DNA of 64,000 nt from an uncultured Bacteroidales bacterium (GCA_946534715.1 CAMNCW010000041.1:62001-126000), one strand, 5' to 3'; shown: positions 1-11,568, counted from the stretch's first letter. The notes: generated by a model from the letters alone, not told the origin. A program made the numbers and translations.

Positions 1-1792
1 AATCGTTTTGGATAACATTTTGTATGTCCTGCTGCGTATAGTCGCTGTTAGCAGCCAACTCCTTGATGTCACGGTCTGCAAAAGCATCCAGATCTATCCA
101 TTGGTTAGCTCCCAATAAGTCATCAATGGTCTTATAATGAATACCTTGCGAGTACTTGCCCTCTACGCCGACAGTCATCTTCAGATGGTCAAATTTCGTA
201 TTTACGTAGTTGAAGGATGCGTTGGCTTCCTGGATGTCATTGTGGCGGCGCTCCAGAATATATCGAGCCGGTGTCATGGTTCCTTTGGCGGCATCGTTCG
301 CATTGTTGGCATAGTTGGAGGCGTAGATGTTGTTCCAATCAATCTGCGTCGTTTTGTCGTCGCGGCTCTTCCAAAGATCTACCAAGTTGTTGTACTGATC
401 TTTATTGATAGAAGGACCTACCAAATTGCCGTCATGTCCGATGAAACCGGAGCCAAAGCTGTTTCCGTTCATGTCTGCACCGGCAAATAATCCCCAAGGA
501 TAGTGAGCTCCTGCTGCGTCATAGAGTTGCATAAACGAACTCTCTACATTTGGGTTAACAATCTGTCCGTCCCACATGAATGAAGGCAGGTTGCGGTAAT
601 AGTCCGGGCGGGGATCAGGAGCGTTATAGAAGTTCAGCGCAGAGCCGGAATACATTGAGTAATGATATCCGGCAGCTACTTTGATCTTTTGCTGCTCGTC
701 GATATTGTGCTCAAAGGCGGCGATTACGGTCGGATCATAGGATTTGATAATGCGTGCGTTACGTACTTTGCCGTCCTGATATCCCCAGTTCGGGTTGTAG
801 TAAATACTTCCGGTCAAATCGTACACTTCCTGTGTCACGGCTGCGTTCTGTCCGCGCTCTGTGGGAGCACCGAAAGTGATGAGTTTGAGCCTTGAATTTT
901 CCCAAATACGCTCTGCGGTCAGGAAATAACCCAACGAATAGTACTTGATTCCTTCACCGATGATTCCTTTGGCATCAATGTAAGGCGAGAAACGATAAGC
1001 CACTTGTGCGGTCACGGACCATCCGTTGTCCATGATACCGGTAGAGTAGGTGGCATTGATACGGGCTTTGTAGTTGCGGTTTGTGCCGGCTACACCTACT
1101 TTCCACCCCTGCGCGTAGCGGCTTGCACCCATCAGGTAATTGGTGGACTGACCGATACCGCCGAAGCTGAAGTTAGTTGCTTCCAGCGGATTGAGCACCT
1201 CCTTGTAGCGGCTTGCGTCATTCAGACCGCCCATTGCGGAGTAGTTAAACTGACCGCGTTCCTGCGAGTTAAAGGATAAACCCTCAATGTAGTAGTTCTC
1301 TTCCTTTGACTCATAGCCGCGGTTTCGGTAACGCGCTGTTGACCATGCGAAAGAGGTGTTGGAATTGAATACGTCCGTCGATGCCGATGAAGATGATGCT
1401 TGCGCCTGAGAGCGGCCTTCATCATCGTTCATCTCCTCTTCGGTCAAATTCAGCAAGATTTCGCTTTGTACTTGCGAGGATAAGTCCTGTTGGAGTTGAA
1501 TCGGTGTTAACTGATTCTCTTGATTTTCCTTCAGGGCTACTAACTCCAATTCGGAAACGAAACCATCGGCTTCAATCAACACCTCTTCGTCAACTGCTTC
1601 AAGGTAAAGCAACGTAAACTCTCCAGCTGCGTTTGTCGTAGTGGAAATGTTTTGGTTTGCGAGCGTAATCTTGGCGCCAACGACCGGAGTCTGCGAGTTG
1701 GCGTCAATGATGCGACCCTTGAGTGAGGTCTGTGCTACTCCGGCTACGGAGATTATCAGCACAGACATCAGTGTAAAGAGCTTGTTTCTCAT
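1..1792 (-). CDS. TonB-dependent outer-membrane receptor with N-terminal carboxypeptidase-regulatory-like domain (partial, 3' end beyond window)
   Basis: Reverse-strand frame open from ATG at 1792 to window edge: MRNKLFTLMSVLIISVAGVAQTSLKGRIIDANSQTPVVGAKITLANQNISTTTNAAGEFTL...; absent from ORF track because no stop in window. Confidence 0.75.
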   Translation of the reverse strand, partial: MRNKLFTLMSVLIISVAGVAQTSLKGRIIDANSQTPVVGAKITLANQNISTTTNAAGEFTLLYLEAVDEEVLIEADGFVSELELVALKENQENQLTPIQLQQDLSSQVQSEILLNLTEEEMNDDEGRSQAQASSSSASTDVFNSNTSFAWSTARYRNRGYESKEENYYIEGLSFNSQERGQFNYSAMGGLNDASRYKEVLNPLEATNFSFGGIGQSTNYLMGASRYAQGWKVGVAGTNRNYKARINATYSTGIMDNGWSVTAQVAYRFSPYIDAKGIIGEGIKYYSLGYFLTAERIWENSRLKLITFGAPTERGQNAAVTQEVYDLTGSIYYNPNWGYQDGKVRNARIIKSYDPTVIAAFEHNIDEQQKIKVAAGYHYSMYSGSALNFYNAPDPRPDYYRNLPSFMWDGQIVNPNVESSFMQLYDAAGAHYPWGLFAGADMNGNSFGSGFIGHDGNLVGPSINKDQYNNLVDLWKSRDDKTTQIDWNNIYASNYANNANDAAKGTMTPARYILERRHNDIQEANASFNYVNTKFDHLKMTVGVEGKYSQGIHYKTIDDLLGANQWIDLDAFADRDIKELAANSDYTQQDIQNVIQND

Positions 1793-1827
1793 AACGATTG
1801 TTTGTTAGTGTTTTTTATGCTATTTGT

Positions 1828-3225
1828 TTAAAATTCTGCTGTTTTAGGTGTACGCGGGAACGGAATGACGTCGCGGATGTTCTGCATGCCCGTAACGAAG
1901 AGCATCAAGCGCTCGAAGCCTAAACCGAAACCTGCGTGAGGCGCTGAGCCGAAACGGCGGGTGTCCAAGTACCACCACATATCTTTCATCGGAATATTGC
2001 GGCGCTCGATCTCTGCATTGAGCAGATCCAGACTCTCTTCACGCACGCTGCCACCGATGATCTCACCAATCTGCGGGAAGAGTACATCGGTTCCTTGTAC
2101 GGTCTTGCCGTCCTCGTTGATCTTCATGTAGAATGCCTTGATCTCCTTCGGATAATCGGTCATGATCACCGGTTTCTTGAAGTGCTCTTCTACCAAATAG
2201 CGCTCGTGCTCGGAAGCCAAATCGTCACCCCAGTTGCAGGGGAACTCAAACTTCTTACCGTTCTTGATTGCTTCTTGGAGAATGCGAATGCCTTCTGTGT
2301 AAGGCAGACGGACAAATTCGGTATCTACCACCGACTTCAAACGCTCTATCAGACCTTTGTCCACAAATTGGTTGAGGAACTCCAAATCGTCCATACAATG
2401 CTCCAATGCCCAGCGAACGCAGAACTTGATAAAATCCTCTTCGAGGTCCATCAGTTCGTCCTTTTGGATGAATGCCACTTCCGGCTCGATCATCCAGAAC
2501 TCCGCCAAGTGGCGCGGGGTGTTGCTGTTCTCTGCGCGGAAAGTAGGACCGAAGGTATAGATCTTGCCTAATGCCATTGCGCCTAACTCTCCTTCCAATT
2601 GGCCGCTTACTGTCAGTGCGGTTTGTTTGCCGAAGAAATCATCGGAGTAGTCGATCTGACCGTCCTCGTTATATTTGAGGTTATAGAGGTTTTTGGTCGT
2701 TACTTGGAACATCTGACCTGCTCCCTCACAGTCCGAAGCCGTGATCAGCGGAGTGTGGAAATAGAAATAGCCGTGCTCATGGAAATAGGTGTGAATAGCC
2801 ATTGCCATGTTGTGGCGGATACGGAATACCGCGCCAAAAGTGTTTGTACGCGGACGGAGATGCGCTATTGTGCGCAGGAACTCCATTGATAAACCTTTCT
2901 TTTGCAGCGGGTATTTCTCCGGATCGGCTGTTCCGTACACTTCCAAATCCGTTAACTGAATTTCTACCGCCTGACCTGCTCCCTGGCTCTCTACCAAAGT
3001 ACCGGTAGCGGAGATACACGAACCGGTCGTTACTGGTTTGAGACGTTCTTCGTCAAATTTCTCCAAATCAACGACGATCTGGATGTTTTTAATGGTAGAG
3101 CCGTCATTGAGGGCAATAAACGAAACGTTCTTGTTGCCTCGACGGCTGCGAACCCATCCGCGCACGTTGACCGTTGCTCCGAAATCGGTGCGCTTCAATG
3201 CGTCTATAATTACTGTTCTTTGCAT
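1828..3225 (-). CDS. asnS: asparaginyl-tRNA synthetase
   Basis: 465 aa class II aa[44 protein letters not shown]-terminus. Confidence 0.96.
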   Translation of the reverse strand: MQRTVIIDALKRTDFGATVNVRGWVRSRRGNKNVSFIALNDGSTIKNIQIVVDLEKFDEERLKPVTTGSCISATGTLVESQGAGQAVEIQLTDLEVYGTADPEKYPLQKKGLSMEFLRTIAHLRPRTNTFGAVFRIRHNMAMAIHTYFHEHGYFYFHTPLITASDCEGAGQMFQVTTKNLYNLKYNEDGQIDYSDDFFGKQTALTVSGQLEGELGAMALGKIYTFGPTFRAENSNTPRHLAEFWMIEPEVAFIQKDELMDLEEDFIKFCVRWALEHCMDDLEFLNQFVDKGLIERLKSVVDTEFVRLPYTEGIRILQEAIKNGKKFEFPCNWGDDLASEHERYLVEEHFKKPVIMTDYPKEIKAFYMKINEDGKTVQGTDVLFPQIGEIIGGSVREESLDLLNAEIERRNIPMKDMWWYLDTRRFGSAPHAGFGLGFERLMLFVTGMQNIRDVIPFPRTPKTAEF

Positions 3226-3251
3226 ATATTATATTAATTATCAATTCTCAA

Positions 3252-4832
3252 TTATAAAGTGTATTGGCTTAAATCTTCGCCTAAACTGTTGGTACTCATA
3301 CCGTCCGGCGACATTTGTTGTCCGAAGGAGACAGCTCCCATGGAACTGTTCATACTTGATTGTATCGACACGCTTTCGCTGCCTGCTACCGGCGGCATAT
3401 TCATCTCGTCGGCATCTACTGCCTCGTCCTCATTTTGGAATTTGGCATATTTGCCGCGGAAACGAAGCCACACGCTGTCCGTGGCGCCGTTACGGTGCTT
3501 TGCCACGATGATCTGCGCCAAACCGCGCAAATCCTTACCGGTCTTGTCATCATTGTAAAGGTGATAGTATTCCGGTCGGTGAATGAAACACACCATGTCG
3601 GCATCCTGCTCAATGGCTCCGGACTCACGGAGATCGCTCAACTGAGGTGTCTTTCCTTCAACACCTTGACGGGATTCAACACCACGGTTCAACTGCGACA
3701 GGGCGATAATAGGGATATCCAACTCTTTGGCAAGCGCTTTCAGGCTTCGTGAGATGATAGACACCTCCTGCTCACGGCTGCCGAAAGACGAACCCTGTGC
3801 GTTCATCAACTGCAAGTAGTCGATGATGATCATCTTCACTTGGTGTTCGCGGACTAACTTGCGGGCTTTCGAGCGCAACTCAAAGATGGATAGAGAAGGG
3901 GTGTCGTCCATGTAGAGCGGCTTGCCCTTCATAATATTGATCTTCGTATTCAACCGGATCTTGTCCTCTTTGGTCATCTTTCCGGTCTTGATCTTATCGC
4001 CTTCCAACTCGCACACGTTCATGATCAAACGGTTGACTAACTGCACGTTGGACATCTCTAACGAGAAGATAGCTACCGGTATGTTACGATCCACGGCGAT
4101 GTTTTTTGCCATCGAAAGCACGAAAGCCGTTTTACCCATAGCCGGACGAGCGGCGATGATAATCAAGTCCGGTGTTTGCCAGCCCGAGGTGATCTTGTCC
4201 AATGCGGTGAAACCGGAAGGAATACCGGAGATAGAACCCGTATTCAGCGAGGCTTTCTCCATGCGGGCAAACGCTTCTTCAATCACGGAATCAATCTGCA
4301 CAACATCGCGTTTCTGCGACCGTTGTGAGATCTCAAAGATGCCGGCTTCCGCTTCTTGCATCAGCTCGTCTATATCCTGCGTCTCGTCGAAACCTTTCTC
4401 TTCTATCTGCGCCGCCATGGCAATCAAGTCACGCGCGGTAGCTTTCTTGGCGATGATCTCTGCGTGATAGCGGAGATGCGCGGTGGATGCCACGCGTTTC
4501 GTCAAATCCGCTATATAAACCGCGCCGCCGGCACGCTCCAAGGTGCCTAAACTGCGCATCTTCTCACCCACGGAAAGCAGGTCGATCGGCTGATCTTTGG
4601 ACGCCAATTCGCGAATTGCTTCGTAAACCATGCGATTCTGATCCTTATAGAACACCTCCGGGCGCAACAAATCGGCTACGGTTCCGTAAGCTTCTTTCTC
4701 GATCATCAATGCGCCGAGCACGGAGTCTTCCAACTCTTGTGCCTGAGGGGGTAGTTTGCCCATCTCGTTGGCGCCCACTTTGATGATGGTCGGTTGTGCG
4801 GTACGTTTGGTATTTTTACTTGATCCTGCCAT
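3252..4832 (-). CDS. dnaB: replicative DNA helicase
   Basis: 526 aa; PPQAQELEDSVLGALMIEKEAY N-domain, Walker A ARPAMGKTAF, DYLQLM. Confidence 0.97.
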   Translation of the reverse strand: MAGSSKNTKRTAQPTIIKVGANEMGKLPPQAQELEDSVLGALMIEKEAYGTVADLLRPEVFYKDQNRMVYEAIRELASKDQPIDLLSVGEKMRSLGTLERAGGAVYIADLTKRVASTAHLRYHAEIIAKKATARDLIAMAAQIEEKGFDETQDIDELMQEAEAGIFEISQRSQKRDVVQIDSVIEEAFARMEKASLNTGSISGIPSGFTALDKITSGWQTPDLIIIAARPAMGKTAFVLSMAKNIAVDRNIPVAIFSLEMSNVQLVNRLIMNVCELEGDKIKTGKMTKEDKIRLNTKINIMKGKPLYMDDTPSLSIFELRSKARKLVREHQVKMIIIDYLQLMNAQGSSFGSREQEVSIISRSLKALAKELDIPIIALSQLNRGVESRQGVEGKTPQLSDLRESGAIEQDADMVCFIHRPEYYHLYNDDKTGKDLRGLAQIIVAKHRNGATDSVWLRFRGKYAKFQNEDEAVDADEMNMPPVAGSESVSIQSSMNSSMGAVSFGQQMSPDGMSTNSLGEDLSQYTL

Positions 4833-5907
4833 ATTCGGTTAATAAGTTGTGCGCAGCGATGAAGCTGCTTATCTCGTTGTTCAGCACTTGTCGTTCGGCT
4901 ACGGTGATATGATTTTCCATTCGCTCGTTTTTGTAGAAGCCGTCCAACAGCGCTTGATTGATTGTTTCGTACATCCAGTATTTGGCTTGTTCAGTGCGGT
5001 GAGCGTCAAAATAGCCGTTTGCTTTGGTGAAACGGATGTATTCTTCTATATTCTCCCATACATCCATTACGCCGGTATAATCGATGGACGAGCAACAGAT
5101 GGCTTCCGGTTTCCACCCTGACTCGGAGGGCGGAAAGAGCGCGAGCGCATTTTTGAAGCTCACGCGCGCAGCGCGCGCACGCTCCATATTATTACCGTCG
5201 CATTTGTTGATGGCAATGCCGTCTGCCATCTCCATGATGCCGCGTTTGATCCCTTGTAACTCATCGCCGGTTCCCGTCACTTGCAGTAACAGAAAATAAT
5301 CCACCATCGAGTGAGCCGCTGTCTCCGATTGTCCCACACCCACAGTCTCCAAGAGAATGGTGTCAAAGCCTGCCGCCTCACAAAGTACAATTGTCTCGCG
5401 GGTCTTACGGGCTACGCCGCCTAAGGAACCTGCGGACGGACTCGGGCGGATGAACGCGTTGGATTTGACGGACAACTCGTTCATACGGGTCTTGTCACCC
5501 AGGATCGAACCTTTGCTGCGTTCGCTCGATGGGTCTATCGCCAATACCGCCAATTTCTTACCTTTGTCGCATAGCTTGCTGCCTAAAGCCTCTATAAAAG
5601 TGGATTTGCCGGCTCCCGGAACACCGGTTATGCCGACGCGGATCGAATTGCCGGCATATGGCAGGCACAACTCAATCACTTTCTGGGCGATCTCTTGATC
5701 CGCCAACAGATTGCTTTCTACCAGCGTCACGGCCTGACTCAATATCGTCATGTCCCCGCGGCGGATTCCCTCGAAATACGCTTCGGGGCTCAGCACGATC
5801 TTCTTCCTGCGGAAAGTGGCATAAGGATTAACGGAAGGCAGGTTTTCTACACCTGCATTCACCGTCAGTCCTTTATATTCCTCGCTATTTTCTGGATGCT
5901 CTATCAT
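4816..5907 (-). CDS. meaB: methylmalonyl-CoA mutase-associated GTPase MeaB/ArgK
   Basis: 363 aa; GITGVPGAGKSTFIEALG, ILLETVGVGQSE, INKCDGNN. Confidence 0.93.
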   Translation of the reverse strand: MIEHPENSEEYKGLTVNAGVENLPSVNPYATFRRKKIVLSPEAYFEGIRRGDMTILSQAVTLVESNLLADQEIAQKVIELCLPYAGNSIRVGITGVPGAGKSTFIEALGSKLCDKGKKLAVLAIDPSSERSKGSILGDKTRMNELSVKSNAFIRPSPSAGSLGGVARKTRETIVLCEAAGFDTILLETVGVGQSETAAHSMVDYFLLLQVTGTGDELQGIKRGIMEMADGIAINKCDGNNMERARAARVSFKNALALFPPSESGWKPEAICCSSIDYTGVMDVWENIEEYIRFTKANGYFDAHRTEQAKYWMYETINQALLDGFYKNERMENHITVAERQVLNNEISSFIAAHNLLTEYGRIK

Positions 5908-7004
5908 TCAATAACAAAGTTGACTTTTACGCGTTTTACCGGGTTTGCGTAGTCGTTGCTGATGATCACTACCTCGCGGCTGTATATGCCAGGTTGCAGA
6001 TCCTTGGTGTTGATCTCGATAGCTACGTTGCCTTTTTTGCCGGATTTGATGGCTTTCGGCTGTTTTACGTTTAGCGCTTTGTCGGTCGAGTATGCACGGC
6101 GTACTTCCAATGCGTTCTCACCGGCGTTCTTTACCGGAAGCGCGCATTTGAGATTCTTGCCCGCTGCTACTTTGCCGGCCTCGATTTCGCCTGCTACCTC
6201 AATGATCGGAGCTGCTTGTTTCTCCTCAACGCTCATTTGGCTGAAATCTTCTACGATCTCGGCTTTGATGGTCAGTTGATAAGCCTCGCTCAGCTCTTTC
6301 TTGCCGTCCACAATGACATAGGCATATGCCTCTACCGGTCCGTACAACTTGGTGTTGCGGGTATCGATAGCGAATACGAATTTGCCGGTCTCGTTCGGTT
6401 TGACGGTTGCCAAAGTCGTCTGGCTTACCAGGAATGCATCCTGACTGTTAGTAACCAAATCAACGCTGTGCTCAGCTTGAGTGAGGTTTGCATACTCCAA
6501 TTCGCCGTTCATGGTCTCGCCTTTCTTGATGTTACCCAAGTTCAGCGTTTTGCCCTTCATGCTCAGTTCGCCGACAGCTACGGTATATACGTTCACCGGT
6601 TTGGCCGGCTTCGGAATTACTTCACCTTTGATATATACGCGTTTGGTGGCCTCGGTGGCATTGGAGGTGATGGTCACGGTCTTTTGGAAACGACCCGGAC
6701 GGCCGTTCGGGTTATAAGTGACGGTAATACTGCCTGTTTGTCCCGGTTCTACCGGCTCTTTGGTCCAGGTCGGAGTGGTACAACCGCAGCTCGCGCGTAC
6801 GTTGCTCAATACCAACGGGGACATACCTTCGTTCTTGAAGTTGAACACTACCGATACACGACCGTTCTCTTCATGAATCTTACCGAAATCGTGTTCGGTT
6901 TTCTCAAACGTGATTACTGGGTCTTGTGCCATCATGGCTACTGCTGCGAGAGCCATGCAGAGAGTGCTAAAAATCTTTTTCATAATAAATCTATTAATTT
7001 TCAA
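5904..7004 (-). CDS. DUF1573 domain-containing exported protein
   Basis: signal peptide then ITFEKTEHDFGKIHEENGRVSVVFNFKNEG...SCGCTTPTW, typical DUF1573 motif. Confidence 0.85.
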   Translation of the reverse strand: MKINRFIMKKIFSTLCMALAAVAMMAQDPVITFEKTEHDFGKIHEENGRVSVVFNFKNEGMSPLVLSNVRASCGCTTPTWTKEPVEPGQTGSITVTYNPNGRPGRFQKTVTITSNATEATKRVYIKGEVIPKPAKPVNVYTVAVGELSMKGKTLNLGNIKKGETMNGELEYANLTQAEHSVDLVTNSQDAFLVSQTTLATVKPNETGKFVFAIDTRNTKLYGPVEAYAYVIVDGKKELSEAYQLTIKAEIVEDFSQMSVEEKQAAPIIEVAGEIEAGKVAAGKNLKCALPVKNAGENALEVRRAYSTDKALNVKQPKAIKSGKKGNVAIEINTKDLQPGIYSREVVIISNDYANPVKRVKVNFVIE

Positions 7005-9275
7005 TTAGTTATCGTTAACTACTCGTTTAACTTCTTTGATATCTTCTATTTTGCGGATTGCCTTCAGCAGGTCGTCCAACTCGCTGCGGTCATAGACGTA
7101 TATTTCCATTGTGCCTTTGAAGATTCCGTCTTCGCTCGTCACATGTACCGTGCGCATGTTTATATGGAATTCGGTGGTGATCGTTTGCAGCACTTGGATG
7201 AACACGCCGAATTTGTCTATTCCTTTGAACTCGATGGTCTCCACGAACGATTGAACTCGATGCGTGTTCCAGGTCGCGGAATAGATCCGTTTGCCGAAAC
7301 TGGTCTTTAGCAGGTTCGCTTCCGGGCAATCGATCTTATGGATATACATTTTTCCGTCGCTGTCCAGGTAACCTAATACCTCGTCGCCCGGAATAGGGTG
7401 ACAGCAGTTACTCAGGATGTATTGTTTGCCCAAGTTTTCATCGGTCAGAACAATCGCGTGCGGCTCTTTTTTCTTCGGTTTGTCCGCCGGTTTGTTCTCC
7501 GTAGCAGGAGTCTCTTGTTCTTTGGGCAGCTTCACAGGCTCTTCCTGTTTCGTCATTCGCCCGATGAACGGAATATACGATCTCCAACCGCGTTTGGGGA
7601 ACACAATCTCGTTGATATTGTCCAAACGGATCGTGCCTTGACCTACTTGCAAGTACAACTCGCTCGGTTGTGTCATTCCGTAATAACTCAACAATCGTGC
7701 CAAAACCATGTCGTGGTTAGCCGCTAACTGCTTGTCCATGGCGATGGCGTCTTCCACCAGATGCTCGCCGTGCTTCATATAACGGCGTTCTTCGCGGCGG
7801 AAATATTGGTTGAGCACATTCTTGGCTTTTGCTGTGGTTACTATGTCTAACCATTCCTGCTGCGGATGTTGGCTCGTGGAGGTGAGGATCTCGATCTGGT
7901 CGCCGCCTTTGAGCTTGTAGGACAGAGGCACAAGGCTGTGGTTCACTTTGGCGCCGATACAATGTTCGCCTAATTCCGAGTGAAGCAGGAATGCAAAGTC
8001 CAATGCCGTAGAACCTAAAGGCATGGTCTTGATCTCGCCGGATGGAGTGAATACAAACACTTCCTGTGCAAACAGGTTCAACTTGAATGTACCCAAGAAC
8101 TCCATGGCGTCTTTCTCCGGGTGCGCTAAGATCTCTTTGATCTCGCGTATCCATTTGTCCAGCTCGCTGTCGTCGGACTCGCCGGTCTTGTATTTCCAGT
8201 GTGCGGCATAGCCTCGTTCCGCTATTTCGTTCATGCGGTCCGTGCGGATCTGAACTTCTATCCATTCGCCGTTGGCGCCCATTACCGTCACATGGAGTGC
8301 TTCATAGCCATTTGCTTTCGGCGTCGAAATCCAATCCCTGATTCGCTCCGGATGAGGACGGTAAAGCTCCGTGATCGCGGAATAAATCATCCAGCACTGG
8401 TCTTTCTCGCTCATCGATTCATTGGGAGTGAAGATAATCCGGACAGCCAGTAAATCATATACGTCCTCAAACGCACATTGCTGGCGTACCATTTTCTTCC
8501 AGATCGAATAGACCGATTTGATACGCGCTTTGAGCACAAAATTATAGCCCATACTCGTCAAACGCTCGCGGATAGGAGCCGCAAACTGCTCGTAGGTCTC
8601 CATCTGGCTCGCTTTCACTTTCTCCAGCTTGTCGTGAATCTCCTGCCATGTCTCCGGATGTTCGTAGTGGAAACTCAGGTCCTCTAATTCCGTTTTGATG
8701 GGGAACAAACCCAAACGGTGGGCAAGCGGCGCGTAGATGTATTGCGTCTCGCCGGCTATTTTGTATTGTTTGTCTTTCGGCTGAGCGCCTAACGTGCGCA
8801 TGTTGTGAAGACGGTCCGCAATTTTGATCAGTACTACGCGGATATCGTCGCTGATGGTCAGAAGCAACTTGCGGAAGTTCTCCGCCTGTTCCGATGCCTG
8901 ACTGCCGAACACTCCGCCGCTGATTTTCGTCAGACCGCTTACGATCTGCGCGATCTTGTCGCCGAACAGACCGGCTATGTCCTCCACCGTGTAATCGGTG
9001 TCTTCCACCACGTCGTGTAGCAGGGCGGAGCAGATACTGGTACTACCTAAACCTATTTCGCGCGCGCAAATACGAGCAACCGCCAATGGATGCATGATAT
9101 AAGGCTCGCCGCTCAAGCGACGAACACCATAGTGAGCCTTGTAGGCAAAATTGAACGCATGAGTTATCAATTCCGTCTTTTGACGGTGGGGAGTTTGGGC
9201 ATAATCCGCTAACAACGCTTCAAACTCGCGCTGGATCATCAAATCCTCTTCTGGTGTAAATTCACTCTTTTGCAT
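7005..9275 (-). CDS. spoT: bifunctional (p)ppGpp synthetase/hydrolase (RelA/SpoT)
   Basis: 756 aa; HD domain ALLHDVVEDTDYT, synthetase, TGS and ACT regions. Confidence 0.95.
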   Translation of the reverse strand: MQKSEFTPEEDLMIQREFEALLADYAQTPHRQKTELITHAFNFAYKAHYGVRRLSGEPYIMHPLAVARICAREIGLGSTSICSALLHDVVEDTDYTVEDIAGLFGDKIAQIVSGLTKISGGVFGSQASEQAENFRKLLLTISDDIRVVLIKIADRLHNMRTLGAQPKDKQYKIAGETQYIYAPLAHRLGLFPIKTELEDLSFHYEHPETWQEIHDKLEKVKASQMETYEQFAAPIRERLTSMGYNFVLKARIKSVYSIWKKMVRQQCAFEDVYDLLAVRIIFTPNESMSEKDQCWMIYSAITELYRPHPERIRDWISTPKANGYEALHVTVMGANGEWIEVQIRTDRMNEIAERGYAAHWKYKTGESDDSELDKWIREIKEILAHPEKDAMEFLGTFKLNLFAQEVFVFTPSGEIKTMPLGSTALDFAFLLHSELGEHCIGAKVNHSLVPLSYKLKGGDQIEILTSTSQHPQQEWLDIVTTAKAKNVLNQYFRREERRYMKHGEHLVEDAIAMDKQLAANHDMVLARLLSYYGMTQPSELYLQVGQGTIRLDNINEIVFPKRGWRSYIPFIGRMTKQEEPVKLPKEQETPATENKPADKPKKKEPHAIVLTDENLGKQYILSNCCHPIPGDEVLGYLDSDGKMYIHKIDCPEANLLKTSFGKRIYSATWNTHRVQSFVETIEFKGIDKFGVFIQVLQTITTEFHINMRTVHVTSEDGIFKGTMEIYVYDRSELDDLLKAIRKIEDIKEVKRVVNDN

Positions 9276-9447
9276 AGTAAAGCCAAAATGACGCGCAAAA
9301 TTACAAAAAATATTTCATATACGCAAGTGCGCACGCATAAAAAATGAAAAAAATGCAAAAAATGCACTTTTTTTTACTTCTTTATACAGAATATTTTCTA
9401 CTTCCGAAATTTTTTTGTACCTTTGCAAAAGATTAAAATGCCCGAGT

Positions 9448-10566
9448 ATGCGTAAAAATCATTTTTTTCTTATCATAGCGCTTGGTTTGCTTCCGATGGT
9501 GGCAAACGCATATACGGTTGTCCTTGATGCAGGACATGGTGGTAAAGATCCCGGAGCAGTGGGTAAGTTTGCCAAGGAAAAGGACTTGAACCTCTCGCTC
9601 GCGCTCGAAGTGGGAAAACAGATGAAAGAGCAGTTCCCGGATGTCAAAGTCGTGTACACACGTTCGACAGATGTGTTCATCCCTTTGCAGGAACGAGCCA
9701 ATATCGCCAATAAAAGTAACGCGGATCTCTTCATCTCTATCCACACCAATTCCGCGGAAAAGAAAGAACCTTGCGGAGTAGAGACTTTCATTCTCGGAAC
9801 CGATAAAATGGAGGCGAACTTGGACGTCGCTATGCGCGAGAACGCCGTTATGAAATTGGAATCCGATTATAAGACCACTTACCAGGGTTTTGACCCCAAT
9901 TCCATTGATTCGTATATCATGTTCGAACTCATGCAGAATAACTACATGGATCAGTCCTTGCAGTTTGCTACCCAGGTGCAAAACCATTTTGTGGGACATC
10001 TCAACCGCTCCGACAGAGGCGTTCGTCAGGCGGCATTCTGGGTGCTTCTCAAAACGGCGTGTCCTTCAATCCTTTTTGAAATGGGCTTTATCTCCAATCC
10101 CGCAGAGGAAAAATACCTTAGTTCCGACACCGCCATGACACAAATGGCGGACGCGCTGGTCAAAGCCTTTGCTGCATACACCCATCGCCAGGCCGCCAAA
10201 TCCGAAGTTCTTGTCATAGAATCTACTAAGAATCAGCAGTTGGAATCGACATCAACACGTAAACGAGACGTAAACGAATCGGACTCGTCTGCTACCAATA
10301 CCGTGCTTAAAGCGGACACTGTACAGAAGAAAAAAGTGGAGGCGAAGGAAAAAACTAAGTATTACGCTGTGCAGATTTGTGCTTCCAAGAAGCCCTTGGA
10401 GAAGAATGATCCGAAACTGAAAGGAACGGAGTGCGAATATCTGCAACTCGGCGAATGGTATAAGTATTATACCGCCGCCAATACGGACCGGAAAAAAGCA
10501 GAGGAAGCGCAAAAGAAACTCAAAGCCGCTTTCCCGGATTGTTGGATCATAACATTTGAAAAATAA
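9448..10566 (+). CDS. N-acetylmuramoyl-L-alanine amidase with C-terminal SPOR-like region
   Basis: VVLDAGHGGKDPGAVG...SIHTNSAE...ILFEMGFISNPAEEKYL; C-terminal YYAVQICASKKPL. Confidence 0.92.
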   Translation: MRKNHFFLIIALGLLPMVANAYTVVLDAGHGGKDPGAVGKFAKEKDLNLSLALEVGKQMKEQFPDVKVVYTRSTDVFIPLQERANIANKSNADLFISIHTNSAEKKEPCGVETFILGTDKMEANLDVAMRENAVMKLESDYKTTYQGFDPNSIDSYIMFELMQNNYMDQSLQFATQVQNHFVGHLNRSDRGVRQAAFWVLLKTACPSILFEMGFISNPAEEKYLSSDTAMTQMADALVKAFAAYTHRQAAKSEVLVIESTKNQQLESTSTRKRDVNESDSSATNTVLKADTVQKKKVEAKEKTKYYAVQICASKKPLEKNDPKLKGTECEYLQLGEWYKYYTAANTDRKKAEEAQKKLKAAFPDCWIITFEK

Positions 10567-10612
10567 CCATTTAAGCTTTATTTATAAAAACCATTTTAGC
10601 TTTATATTAAAT

Positions 10613-11494
10613 ATGAAATACGCACGTGAGATCAAAGTCGGCGTTCTGGCCGCAGTCTGTTTGTTTTTGCTCTTCTTTGGCTTGAATTTCCTCAAAGGAG
10701 TGAATATCTTCTCGCCGACCAACAGTTACCATGGTGTTTTCTATAACCTCCACGGTCTCGAGGAGCAAGCGGCGGTGTATATCCGCGGACACCGGGTCGG
10801 ACAAGTGGACGTTATTCATTATGACTTTACGGCTGATAGTGCTTTTACTGTGGATTTGTCAATTCGCAAAGACATCGCTTTGCCGCAAGGAACAGCGATG
10901 GCACTCGTCTCGGACGGTCTTCTGGGAGGTATGGCGGTTGAATTGCAGTTCCCCGAGAACACGAACAATGCGGACTTGGCAACGGTAGAGAAGGGTGCTT
11001 ATCTGCCCACAGTGTATGTACCGGGTATTATGGAATCGCTCAAAGGCGATCTCATGGCGCATATCGATCAGGCTATCCTGAGTGTGGACTCCTTGGTAGC
11101 TTCACTTCAGGACCAAGTGAACGGCGGACATATTAAGAGTTCCTTAGTGAACGTAGATCGTATCACCAGCGACCTCACAACCGTTTCTTCCGACCTCAAA
11201 CATGTGATGAAAAACCAAGTGCCGAGAATTGTTAATAACGCGGACACGACATTGGCTAATCTGAACGCCGTTGTAGCGGATATCAAGTCTGCCGATTTGG
11301 CATCTACCGTAGCGCGTGTGGACACCGCTGTCGAGAACGTCAATTCCCTTGTTACAGAAGTGCGGAAGCCTATTGCGCCGCTTATGCAACACATAGATGC
11401 TACGGTCGTTTCTGCCGACTCCTTATTGGTCGATCTGAAGGCGCATCCCAAACGCTATGTGCATTTCAGCTTATTCGGAAAAAAAGATAAGTAA
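10613..11494 (+). CDS. MlaD/MCE family protein
   Basis: KYAREIKVGVLAAVCLFLLFFGLNFLKGVNIF...VYIRGHRVGQVDVI. Confidence 0.9.
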   Translation: MKYAREIKVGVLAAVCLFLLFFGLNFLKGVNIFSPTNSYHGVFYNLHGLEEQAAVYIRGHRVGQVDVIHYDFTADSAFTVDLSIRKDIALPQGTAMALVSDGLLGGMAVELQFPENTNNADLATVEKGAYLPTVYVPGIMESLKGDLMAHIDQAILSVDSLVASLQDQVNGGHIKSSLVNVDRITSDLTTVSSDLKHVMKNQVPRIVNNADTTLANLNAVVADIKSADLASTVARVDTAVENVNSLVTEVRKPIAPLMQHIDATVVSADSLLVDLKAHPKRYVHFSLFGKKDK

Positions 11495-11568
11495 GGCCTG
11501 TTGATAACCTACTAAATTGAACATAAACTAATTTGTATTTTTTCTAAATTGAAACAATCTTCTACCCT

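Noticed and set aside
3038-3752. Plus-strand ORFs over asnS/dnaB (157, 99 and 130 aa)
   Set aside because: Antisense to asnS and dnaB; INYQFSII segment merely reads the intergenic AATT repeat
6216-7310. 364-aa plus-strand ORF antisense to the DUF1573 gene and spoT end
   Set aside because: Spans two real genes and their junction; no domain signature
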